A DNA stretch of 64,000 bases from Icerya purchasi (taxonomy: Eukaryota; Arthropoda; Insecta; Hemiptera; Monophlebidae): assembly GCA_039619475.1 (NCBI GenBank), contig CM077115.1:300391756-300455755 (forward strand). Reading direction: 5' to 3'. Shown here piece after piece: positions 1 to 9,989 of this stretch (within the stretch, counting starts at the first letter, position 1; each line of letters opens with the position of its first letter). The position numbers were made by a program, and so were the translations under genes. The notes beneath the pieces are model-generated. The model was not told the origin of the DNA. It searched no databases and saw nothing but the letters and a program-made list of their open reading frames with translations.

Positions 1-131
1 CATCCTTTAGTGGCAGCGTTTAGAATTAGTTTGGAGTAATAAGAATTGAGGGGATTGGGTGATTTCAAAGAAAAATGGTGTTTTCAAGATGGAATCCTGA
101 CATGAAAGGAAGAAGAACTGCTAGAATAGTT

Positions 132-1268
132 TTAACGCCTCCTCTTCGTAGTAGATGCAAAATTCGGTAAGGCTGGGAAATTAGCGGGATTTGAAACTTC
201 TGCAAAGGTAAAAGCGGGAGAAACTATCGAGCCCTCGCTGATGTTTCTCGCTTTGAAGTAGGAGACATTTTCTAAACTCATTATCTTATGAATTTTAACT
301 TGCTCCTTATAAGTCGGGCAAGAAGGGTTGAGTGCGAAATGGTTACCGCCGCAACGGACGCAAAGGTATGAAGAGAGGTTATTTTGTTTAGCCTTGGGAC
401 ATTCGGAAGAGGAGTGATTATCACCGCAAGTGGAACTAGTAGTTTTACTGCGGTATGAAGCACTGAAGTGACCGAAACGGGGGCAATTGTGACATAGTTT
501 GGGTTTACAAATCACATAGGATAAACTCGATAAGAATCGTAAAAAAGAAATAGAGGACGGGAGAATAGAGCTCATAAATTTAAATTCAACAGCTGGGATG
601 AATTATCAGCAGTACGTTTGTGCAGATGACGAATATTAGCGATCGGGATATCGGAAGAACAGTAACGATAAAGAGTTCTTCCACAGAAAGGTCGACAGGA
701 ATATCTACGCCAAATCGGAATAAAAAGGATTGCGGGATGAAGGATCGAATATTGAGAGATCTTTATGGTGGACGTCGTCGGAAAGTAAAAAATTTATTAG
801 CTGCCTCGGTTGATGTAAAATTAAGTTTAATTAAGTTTTTACCGGAACGAGAGATTATCGAAAGATACCACTAACTCGATTATGACTTTTTTTAGCTAGA
901 GACATGCAGATAAACGATATTTTTCTTTCCAAGCTTTCGACCAAGACGACGACTTGACCAACGTAGTGATCGGAGAAAGTAACAGAGGAAAAGCTAAACT
1001 CGATAGGAAAAGCGGGAAAATTACTGATAATATTATTAATGGAATCGGCCGAAATATCCATGTCGACGGACTCGTTGATATTCTGAACAGGAGCCTTATT
1101 GTCTTTCGTAGCAGAAGAAGTAGACGCGGACAAAGCAGATAATTGTTGGCCAGTTTTGTTTATTTTATTCGTAGATTTAACCGGTGCGGCCGCATTACTG
1201 ACACTCTTGGTAGTCGAGCGAAGAGAATGAGTGGAAGGTTTACCTCCCCCGTGAGATGAATCCGGCAT
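132..1268 (-). pseudogene. LINE ORF1 (gag-like, zinc-knuckle protein), broken
   Basis: Reading leftwards, an open frame at 1268-855 (low-complexity Ser/Thr-rich N-terminal part) is followed in the same frame by 575-132, with stop codons between. The second part holds a run of three CCHC-type knuckles ending in CVRCGGNHFALNPSC, the arrangement of ORF1 proteins of I/Jockey/R1-type LINEs, which bind the element RNA. Only the third knuckle keeps all four ligands: the first has Tyr for its last Cys (CHNCPRFGHFSASY) and the second lacks its first Cys. ORF2 would lie to the left, outside the window. The 5' part of the element probably reaches about 1480. It is a dead copy; the clade cannot be fixed from ORF1 alone. 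Confidence 0.75.
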
Positions 1269-1480
1269 AAATATAAATTAAACAAGCAGATAGAGGTAAA
1301 CTGAAAAACCAGATAACGACGGAACGAGAAAAAGCGCGAACGAAATAAAATAAACCAGAGAAATAAAAATAAGTAAAAGAGATAAATAGATCGAAATAAA
1401 CAAATGTAATGATCTCACTGAGTTCTTCAGAAATAATTAAATGCAACGAGATGACCAATCTCATTTTTAATTTTGTTTAT

Positions 1481-2028
1481 TATTTTAGTAAGTTTTATTT
1501 TAATTGGTCTATCAACTATACTTTCATGTATATAATGCAATTGTGTGATTAGTGCATAAATATTGATCCGTTCTATAACTGGAATAAGTTCTTAACGGTG
1601 TCAGTTACTGATTTATTTTCACTTATATTTTTAATTAATTGTAATATACAGGTTTATAGTTAAAAATTACTTTTTTAGGTTTATAGTTAAAAATTACTTT
1701 TTTAGGTTTATACCGAGCCCCTCAATTGCATCTCTTATTATTATTACTCATGCTTTTTTTAGTACATTATTCTGTTCTATTTTTTAGTTTTTTTCGTTCC
1801 TCCTTTTGTTTTTTTGGTGATATTTAATGTGTTTTTTCGGAACTATTTTGTTCGTAATTTACTTCTTTCTTTATATTCATATTCTTCTCTTCGATTTGCG
1901 TTTGTTCTAGCTGTGTTTTAACCTCATGACCAGCAGTTGTTTCTTGCCCTATATATAATCGGCTGCTGCTGCACCGCGCATTTCACTCTCCTCGGGTGTG
2001 TCTTCTTTCGCTTCTGGAGTTTGTATCT
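1481..2028. other. AT-rich spacer, no gene seen
   Basis: No coding signal on either strand. It contains one short tandem repeat (listed separately) and T-rich runs. Confidence 0.5.
1650..1712. repeat. Tandem repeat, 27-bp unit, about 2.3 copies
   Basis: The unit beginning AGGTTTATAGTTAAAAATTA starts at 1650, 1677 and 1704; the third copy is partial. The copies are identical by eye. Confidence 0.85.
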
Positions 2029-2482
2029 TCTTTTTTTTTTTTTAATATTTACTATGGGTTCGTCAGCGAGGACATTAGCCCAAGAAATAGGAGTAAAGAA
2101 AAAATCAGATTTTTATGCGGCGTGAAACATTCGACAGGAATGTGTCGAGCGCCTGGATGACAGAAGGAGAAGGAAGGGAAAGAATAAATGCAGCGCAATA
2201 CGGAGTAGGAACATTGTTTGATAAGAGAGAGGAGTAAAAGGAAGATTTTTCAGATGAGAGTGATGAACACTCAAACATTATGTGATCAGGATCACATACA
2301 TGTTGACTGTTAGGAGAATGTAAAGGACAATACGGAGATGGCGCGAGAGAGAATCGGAAAAGCGACGAGGGAAGCCAGCTGTGCCCAAAGCGGAGGCGGC
2401 TTATTGCCGAGATGCTGGAGCGACGCATAAAAGGGAAGTCAAGAAACCAGGAACAGAAAGGAAGAGAAGGGTGGATGGACAA
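2029..2482 (-). mobile_element. LINE 3' end (RNase H-bearing, I-like family, here called X)
   Basis: On the minus strand, 2482-2105 encodes the C-terminal end of a LINE ORF2: GHSWLPSSLFRFSLAPSPYC, then a CDPDHIMFEC knuckle-like motif, then VPTPYCAAF. A 3' UTR and a poly(A) tail follow, seen as the T-run at 2029-2043 on the + strand. The tail context (CGCTGACGAACCCA before the A-run, minus strand) recurs at six other places in the window, so this is a multi-copy family. It is 5'-truncated and non-functional. The stretch 2483-2610 just upstream is unassigned. Confidence 0.75.
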
Positions 2483-3588
2483 GAATTCGGTACTTCTAGA
2501 TTATCCGGTTCTATATCTTCCAACGTAGTTAAATTGGACGCATCTGATAAGAAATGTTTCACTGGCCTATCATTATCTTGGTTAACGGTTATGTAATCTG
2601 TTGTTGACAAGATTTTCCTTAATATGCTTAACTCTTCTTATTCATTTTCATCATTTTTGCTCATATTTGCACTTGTCTTGCTTATCCAAAACATTCTCTT
2701 CTTCATGCATATTTTTTTCCCGATGATCCGTTTAATATAAATTACCATCCAAGCTAATCATGAATTCTAAATCTTTCTCCTTCGTACGTAATATACTCTG
2801 ATAATTCCTTTCGTTTTCCTTTATTTTATCTGGTGTTTTTACCAAACCGTATATGTAAATGACGTCTGAAACTGAACACGTGCTTATACTCTTCATTTTG
2901 CATACCTGCCTTAATGAAAGTAATTGTTGAAATTATCCTTATATGTTCAGTTGTTTTAACTCATTTTCTAATATCGAATCGGGCATGTGTGGGGACACAT
3001 TTGATAGAACAATTCACTTCATTGAATAAGTTTCCGTATTTTCATTTCCGTATTGCCAATTTGTACGGGGTATTATGCTCGTTCGTTAATTTTTTCATTT
3101 TTTAAATAGATGCAAATTCTGTCATTAGAAATTCCAGAAGCGAATAGAATATTATTCGCTCCAGCGTATTCTACATAACCGTAATTATTTAGTCTTTAAT
3201 TTTCGCTTCATTTTTGACGTGAATTATGACAGCTTGTTTCCTCGATGGGAATATTTGTTCTATTAAAATTGCGATGTAATTTAATGGTTTTGCGTGTCGT
3301 TTTGATGTCTCTTGTTGGACTCTTATTGCTGTTGTTAGTTAACCAATCATTCTACCACCTTATCAAGTCACTAATAATAATACGTAAAATATGTTCTTTA
3401 TCTGATACGCTGTATTTGAACGCGTTTAGATAACCAACTTCAGTCAACAACTGACTCATATCTCTCTAACAAACCACACAGAAGTAACGCTACTTTTAAA
3501 AGTTCATTCCAGCCAGATTGACGTTTTGTGGTCGAATTTTTCGGTGTTCTCTGTTATTTTTCGCTTATATTTGACAATATCCGAAGCG
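2483..3588. other. Unassigned stretch upstream of the I29 gene
   Basis: No recognisable domain. A 69-codon frame on the minus strand (2610-2401) overlaps the LINE and is not interpretable. A weak initiator-like TCAGTC lies at 3440-3445, about 145 bp before the first ATG of the downstream gene, without a convincing TATA box. Confidence 0.4.
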
Positions 3589-3921
3589 ATGGTGATGTAT
3601 TTAATAAATTTTGCATTGTTAATAACGTTATTGTTCACCGTGCATTGTGCCCCTGCGAAGAACGATGAGGCAGAACTCCGGAGTAAATTCGAACAATTTA
3701 TAAAGGATTTTAACAAAAATTATGAAAACGAGGAGATCAAAGAAAAAAAATTTATTGTATTCCAGCAAAATTTGGCTAAATTAGAAAGTCTTCAGGCAGC
3801 CGAAAAAGGAACAGCTACATATGGAATTAATGAATTTTCCGATTTGACCGAAGAAGAATTCCGTTGCCATCACACCGGATTTGGTACTGATCACCCACAC
3901 CCATGTCCACCATCTCGGTGA
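3589..3921 (+). CDS. Secreted stand-alone cathepsin propeptide (I29) protein, possible cysteine-protease inhibitor
   Basis: A 110-residue protein. Residues 3-22 (MYLINFALLITLLFTVHC) form a signal peptide; the rest is an I29 inhibitor domain with an ERFNIN-like helix (YENEEIKEKKFIVFQQN) and the YGINEFSDLTEEEF motif. The homology with the propeptides of the two large cathepsin genes in this window stops just after HTGF; a short His/Pro tail and a stop follow. There is no cystatin-like or protease domain. Related free propeptides (CTLA-2, Bombyx BCPI, Drosophila crammer) inhibit cathepsin L-like enzymes, so that role is inferred. ATG 3589 has the better context (G at -3 and +4); ATG 3595 aligns with the start of the paralogues. 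The stop overlaps a good splice-donor-like CTCG|GTGAGA, so a truncated or spliced longer gene is the alternative, but no downstream protease exon is visible. Confidence 0.7.
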   Translation: MVMYLINFALLITLLFTVHCAPAKNDEAELRSKFEQFIKDFNKNYENEEIKEKKFIVFQQNLAKLESLQAAEKGTATYGINEFSDLTEEEFRCHHTGFGTDHPHPCPPSR

Positions 3922-3986
3922 GATGTGTCTATATGGTAACAACCGTCCATTGATGAAATAATTCTACTGAAGAAAATTGTTGTGGT

Positions 3987-3992
3987 ATTAAA
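3987..3992 (+). terminator. Possible poly(A) signal (ATTAAA)
   Basis: ATTAAA lies 66 bp after the stop of the I29 gene and is followed about 18 bp later by a long T-run (4010-4033), a plausible U-rich downstream element. The T-run could equally be a simple repeat. Confidence 0.4.
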
Positions 3993-5499
3993 AATATAAC
4001 ATCAGTTGCTTTTTTTTTTTTTTTTTTTTTTTTATTGATATGTTGCATATTTTTTAAAATTAACATTTACCCCGATTCAAGCTCACGTTTGTCAACACAT
4101 CACAATTATATAGATATATTCAACTTTAATTATTTATTTTTACTAAGTACAATTATAATTTACTTAAAACCGAAACATTTGAAATTACTGTTTATATTCG
4201 TACATACGCATACAAGCAACTACAGTACAATTGCACTCTCATACTTAAAGTTCTCATTTGTATTTTTATTCAATTTTGGAAAGTGCAGTGTATTGGTCTA
4301 GCACAAAGCTAGTGGTTTTTTTTTAAAATACATGTTACCCTGCAACAAAGTAAAATATAATATATTATTGAACTGTATATTCGATACTTTTATAATTAAA
4401 CAAGCTGTAAATAAGCATTTTCATGAGACAATAATAACCAGACTGACAGAAATGCAAAATACGTGAAAAAACATAAAATTCTAAAAATATCCTACCAGTT
4501 GTATAATTGGTAGGTGAATAGAAACCATTGCTGCTTAATAATGAATTATTTTAAAGAATGATTTTCAATATTTAGATAATTTATATTTGAAGGGAACATT
4601 TTATAAAATTATTTTGCATCATTATAATATATCATTCAAGTTCTTACTTATATTTACGTGTGCAGTATTTTTCTTAAGTGATTTAAAATGAAAAAAATTA
4701 TTTGAAAAGTCAAATGTAGTCAAATGTATTTGTGGATTTTTGTTAAAAATTATGAGCACCAGAACGCTAGAAAAAATAATCACTTGAAAGACGTTTTTTT
4801 GTGTTTTTTGACATGGGCCCCCGCTAGAAAAAATCTAAAAAAATTCATTGTTAATGTATTTTTTCCCCGTTCTACGAGGAAATCAAACAATACTCTGACC
4901 GTTCCAACATCGGAACGTGGTTAAAATCACATTTTAAATATTACATAACTTTTTTTTCAGGTCACGTTAACACTTGATCATTCTAAAGAAATTTCCACCT
5001 AAAAATTATTAGTTGAAACGTATTCATGAATTTTTTCGGATTTTTTAAACAATTAGAACGTAAGAAAAAAAAAAAAGATAAAACGTAAAAATCGATGTTT
5101 TTGGGTCCCAGGGCCTAAAAAAAGTTTTCGGCATCTACGACCCGGTTCAACCTTCATTTTGTGCCTCGACAAATACTTTTTCATACAAAAATTAAGGTCT
5201 TTCACTATTGTTAACAGAGGATACCCTGTGATGTAATTGGTAAGACGAGAAGTATTGTAATAAGTAATAAAGTAAAACATTTAACTTTCTGAATTTATTA
5301 GAGATATACTAATCAGTCGAAATTTCAACTCATTTTATTAATGGATATTATAACTAAATATTTAATTTTAAAAACCTTATAGATTTCAGGATTTTTTAGT
5401 CATTTTGAGATCTATGGCTTTCCACCCGAAATGCCGTATAATACCTATTTAGTTTTCGAAAAATTTTAAATTAGCCTATTACAGTTTAGTCAGTCAGCT
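3993..5499. other. AT-rich spacer with a weak echo of the cathepsin 3' flank
   Basis: No gene seen. The part from about 4120 to 4245 (around CAATTATAATTTACT and CGTACATACGCATA) loosely resembles 48120-48230 in the 3' flank of the second cathepsin gene. This suggests the I29 gene and that gene share ancestry beyond the coding region. The rest is simple AT-rich DNA. Confidence 0.4.
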
Positions 5500-5690
5500 A
5501 TTAAATCAATTCCCGATTGATTAAGATTATGTAAGATATCCAGATAACAGGTAATACTAGTAACACTGTGTCATCGGCATATACTAATGATTTACCTGAA
5601 ACATTCAAGTTGTATAACTCATTAAATAAATCAGAAATAAAAAGGAAGCCAAAATGCTCCCCTGCGGCACTACAAACTCTCCGAAGATTT
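5500..5690 (-). pseudogene. LINE reverse-transcriptase fragment (YADD region)
   Basis: The minus strand reads FVVPQGSILASFLFLIYL and, after a frame shift, NLNVSGKSLVYADDTVLLV. These are the palm motifs (domains 4 and 5) of a Jockey/CR1-type reverse transcriptase. The catalytic YADD is intact, but the piece is under 200 bp and frameshifted. It ends exactly where the long inverted-repeat element begins, suggesting that element inserted into or next to this LINE. Confidence 0.65.
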
Positions 5691-5697
5691 TTTGGTG

Positions 5698-5782
5698 AAT
5701 TCCCATTTCGCCTAATTCCCAATTCAGGCAATTCCCATTTCGCCTAATTCCCAATTCAGGCAATTCCCATTTCGCCTAAATT
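5698..5782. repeat. Subterminal tandem repeat, 32-bp unit, about 2.6 copies
   Basis: The unit starts AATTCCCATTTCGCCTAATT at 5698 and 5730, with a partial third copy at 5762. A shortened version of the same pattern ends the right arm near 8971. Confidence 0.85.
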
Positions 5783-7324
5783 TAGGGTCGGGTTACTCAG
5801 GTAAGAAAAAAAAGGTCAGACAAACATACGAATGATTTCGTGTTGACAACAGCGCGTCATCATTATCGAATTTTAAGCAGACTAAACGCATCATTTTTTT
5901 TTCTATTTGATTCCACTGTTAAGGTTTTTTTTTCTTTTCGAAATACAACAAAAAAGTTTATATGAAAATCAGAAGTGAAAAAATACCGCTACAAATGTTC
6001 GATGTAAACATACGCGAAACGACCACTCCGATTAATATTTGCGAGTTATTTTATTGGATGTCCAGTGCTGTATAAATCCCACCCGCCTTATTAGTCAGTA
6101 TATAAAAGCCTTATTGATATTTAGTGTGACATGAACATTAAGGTTTTCGGAGTTGCAGAAAAAATAATAAAAAAGCTAAATTTTAATTAGGTGTAGTTTC
6201 GAAGTGGTCGCATTTATGTAAGAAGAAAGGAATAAAAACCGAATAGAATTAACAATAATGGCATGACATCGAATGATTATTAAAGCGGTAATTTTATTAT
6301 TGATTATTAAAATTACAATTATAAGTACATACAAAAAGTAAATTTTAAAATTAGGAAAACATAAATAAAGCTCCATTTAGTTCACCCTGCCTTTTTGCCT
6401 TTTCTAGGCTTTTTATCAAAATAACTTCTTCCAGCTCAACGTAGCTCGGTACGCATTTCAAACGCCTATACCGTCAGCAAGTGCTCTATTTCCGCTTCTC
6501 GGCCACGCACAACGAAACTAATTCGCTACCCCTGCGTAGCGGTCAGATCCTTCGATTTTTTAACCGAGAATGCGTCTTTGACAAACAATGCCGCGTTTTC
6601 CCGCTGCCGAGACCTTCCGAGAAATTGAATGATTATTACCAAAATTTTAATATTTTCAAAGGTCGTAAGAAATGCCAAATCCATCTCAATATGCGGAAAA
6701 TCACCGCATACTGACTATTTTACGCTATGAGGTCACAATTTGTTCTGGGTTGAGTGTTATGTGTATCAACGTTCTGAAGGAAACTATTCTTCTATCTTGA
6801 ATATTTAAATTTTCGCTTGTGAATAAACCAAAAATTTAGAGTCAGGCTAATATAGCAATGGATATATCATTTATAAAAACAAATCGAGCAGGTAAATAAT
6901 ATATATATATATCTAATATTTGTATATTGAAATATTTATTGCAAATTACATATTAAATGAAATGGTATTCAATTAGATTTTGACAACAGAGAATAAAAAA
7001 AATTATCACCCATTAAAAAATTATTTTCGCTTAATTGCTATAAATTTTTATTTTGTACGTCAAAAGTGTATGATAAAATATTTGGTTAATTGAATAGCGT
7101 CTTTTTATATTCTCTTTCTTTTTCCTTTTTGTAATGTTAAATCGTAATCTTTTGGCAATTTATTGAATGAAGCATTTTAAATAGTAAGATAGAAGGTTTT
7201 TTTTCTTTGCCTTTTTTTGGATTTGCCAAAAAATCTGGCAGACTTAACAGATTATAAAAGAAAGAAGAAAAATATTATAATCTAATTCGACTGGACACTG
7301 GGGAAATAGAAGAAACAAGAGTAA

Positions 7325-7541
7325 GGAGGACAGTGCCCCTTTATTCCAATCTTCTGCGCTTTGGCCTCCCCACTCCTTACAGTGCCAAAGCCATTCTTGC
7401 TTTCTTCTCTCTCGATATAGTTCCTTTGTTAGCTTTCTTTATCTCCTCAATTTTTAATCTTTTCCTTATATAATGTACAGTTCTCTGCGTTGGGTAAGTT
7501 CTACTGTTGACGTGTCCAAAAAATTGAAAAAAAAAAAAATT
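7325..7541 (+). mobile_element. LINE X 3' end fragment
   Basis: The + strand encodes FGLPTPYSAKAILAFFSLDI followed by VPLLAFF. This matches the C-terminal end encoded at 9989-9765 (LGLPTPYSALYIFAFPSPSV). It runs into the shared 3' tail context (GTTGACGTGTCCA) and an A-run at 7527-7541. It lies inside the long inverted-repeat element. Confidence 0.6.
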
Positions 7542-8971
7542 TTTTTTACTTTGTCAGAAACTCTAAAAACAACATTTTTTGCGTTTTATTTATTTTTTTC
7601 ATTCCAATTATTGAAATTACTTGAAAAACATCGTCATTATAATAAACGTGACTAATTTGAAGAGGAATTTTTCAAAGTCCAACAGCAACCATTTAGGCTT
7701 CTGGAGAAGTTATTTATACCTCAAAATTCAATTTTAGGAGTATTTTTAACAAAATACGCCAAGTTTTACCGTTTCATCTTTTAGAATGGGGAAAAAAATC
7801 ATGACTGTATCTTTTAAAATTTTTTTTATACCGTGCGACACATCTAAAAATGTAATAACCCCTTATTACTACCAATCTTTCGCCATTTTTTAATCAATTG
7901 TCCTTATTTTCACTGCTTTCTACAACTAAAAATCTATTGTTAAAGATTATCAAATATAACAAATATACTCGAGGGATAGATATAAGAATATTTAAAATAT
8001 ACATTTTTTTGATATGGTGCTTTTAAATCTATGCTCTTATTAATCCCATAAGAGCCATGAACTGACCCCATATAACAGGGTCGTCACCTTGTTTATTCCT
8101 TGCTTAATCCTCTTTTTCTGCTGTACACAGAGTTTAATAGTAAATCTAATAATTTTTCTCGTCCTAATATCCAAATTTTGAAAAATCTCTTGTAATCGTA
8201 TACGTTACTGTTGATTATTTATTCAAATCCGAAGCAGTATTTAATTTTTAAATTCTTTCGATTTGCAAATTTACTTTTTTTGAATTAAAGAAAAATGAAA
8301 TTAGGTTCAGGAACTTTTGTTAAAAAAAAAGAAACACTGTTTTCCTAATTTTAACATTTACTTTTTGTATGTACTTATAATTGTAATTTTAATAATCAAT
8401 AATAAAATTACCGCTTTATTAATCATTCGATGTCATGCCATTATTGTTAATTCTATTCGGTTTTTATTCCTTTCTTCTTACATAAATGCGACCACTTCGA
8501 AACTACACCTAATTAAAATTTAGCTTTTTTATTATTTTTTCTGCAACTCCGAAAACCTTAATGTTCATGTCACACTAAATATCAATAAGGCTTTTATGTA
8601 CTGACTAATAAGGCGGGTGGGATTTATACAGCACTGGACATCCAATAAAATAACTCGCAAATATTAATCGGAGTGGTCGTTTCGCGTATGTTTACATCAA
8701 ACATTTGTAGCGGTATTTTTTCACTTCTGATTTTCATATAAACTTTTTTGTTGTATTTCGGAAAGAAAAAAAAACCTTAACAGTGGAATCAAATAGAAAA
8801 AAAAATGATGCGTTTAGTCTGCTTAAAATTCGATAATGATGACGCGCTGTTGCCAACACGAAATCATTCGTATGTTTGTCTGACCTTTTTTTTATTACCT
8901 GAGTAACCCGACCCTAAATTTAGGCGAAATGGGAATTAGGCGAATTGGGAATTAGGCGAAATGGTACCAGA

Positions 8972-9665
8972 CCGATTTTTTAACACGGTTCATTTACTAC
9001 TTTTTTTTTTTTTTTTTTTTCGATTTCAGCCTCTATGGACTACGCTAAACAACTAAGTTTTCATTTTACATCTTTTCCTTCTTCCTTCCTTAACATCTTT
9101 CCAGTATTTCTTGAGACCCTCCATCAAGGCATTTTTATGGCTTATCGAAAGCGACCTCTTCCGGTTAACTTGTTCTATTTTAAAGATTGACTACTTTATT
9201 TTTGTTTAGTGAATCTTTTTAATTTTATTGGGTTATTTATATTATTAGTTCTACTGCAAACGTTTCGGCTCAATTATATCACATGTTGTTATAAAAAACT
9301 GTATGGAAATATTTCAACTGCAAATTTTTTCCATTATTTATGCTAATTACTTATTAATCTGACAAAAATTAGAGCTTTAAACGTTTAATTTTTTATAAAA
9401 GTATTTTAGTTGCCCTTACAATTTTGTACAAAAATGTTGTTAATATTTATGTCATAATTTAAAAGTCTGTTTGTGTGCGAATTGGATTGTAATGTTAAAT
9501 TTAAATATCAGCATAATTTTTGTAGAATTTAAAAAAAAAATGTATATATATTTGTATATACGTATATACAAAGTGATTATAATTAAAGTTCAAGTTTCAA
9601 AACGCTATAAAAAAAGAACCACCGATCAGAATGACGTCAAATTTGAACGGAATATTATTATATAT
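8972..9665. other. Spacer with a long T-run, possible retroposon tail
   Basis: The T-run at about 9001-9022, read on the minus strand, would be a poly(A) tail. Upstream of it the minus strand gives a short frame with KKYWKDVK, faintly LINE-like. Nothing firmer can be said. Confidence 0.3.
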
Positions 9666-9989
9666 ATTTTTTTTAATGGGCACGTCAGCACAGGACATTT
9701 ACCCAACACAAAAGATTAGAAGAATAGAAAGTCATATGGAGCGATGGGTTATATCAAGAAACGATTAGAAACTGAAGAAATGAAAGCAACTAACTAACAA
9801 GGGAACAACCGAAGGAGATGGAAAAGCGAAAATGTAGAGGGCACTGTAAGGAGTAGGGAGGCCAAGGCTAAGCAAATATAAAAGATCGCGCGTTCTGTAG
9901 AAATGAAGGAACATTTCTAAATTATAAATTATCATCAAAACAAAACGGGGGACAGTGAAATTGCGCACCACCCGAAATAGTCTGCCCAC
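9666..9989 (-). mobile_element. LINE X 3' end fragment
   Basis: The minus-strand frame ends in LGLPTPYSALYIFAFPSPSV, then the shared 3' UTR (GTGCTGACGTGCCCA) and an A-run (T-run 9669-9676). It is heavily 5'-truncated, with no catalytic residues left. Confidence 0.65.

Larger units (their letters stand above)
5693..8971. mobile_element. 3.3-kb non-autonomous element with about 0.65-kb inverted arms
   Basis: The arms (about 5693-6363 and 8334-8971) are near-identical reverse complements; a 60-codon shadow frame is shared almost exactly by both. The outer ends carry subterminal repeats built from CATTTCGCCTAATTCCCAAT. On the left a 32-bp unit recurs from 5698, 5730 and 5762. No transposase was recognised inside. 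A 77-codon frame at 6481-6714 has no recognised homology. The centre holds a LINE X fragment (7325-7541), so the interior is composite. The high arm identity suggests a recent event or arm-to-arm conversion. The superfamily is unknown. Confidence 0.75.

Noticed and set aside
620..874. 84-codon + strand frame inside the LINE ORF1 region
   Set aside because: It is antisense to the decayed LINE ORF1 and has no domain.
3900..3925. Splice donor at the end of the I29 gene (CTCG|GTGAGA)
   Set aside because: Good match to a donor, but no downstream exon with protease homology is visible in the following 20 kb and the paralogues are intronless. Kept only as an alternative.
6176..6376. Conserved small hydrophobic protein (also 8317-8523)
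   Set aside because: The two frames match only because they lie in the inverted arms of the same element; no independent coding evidence.
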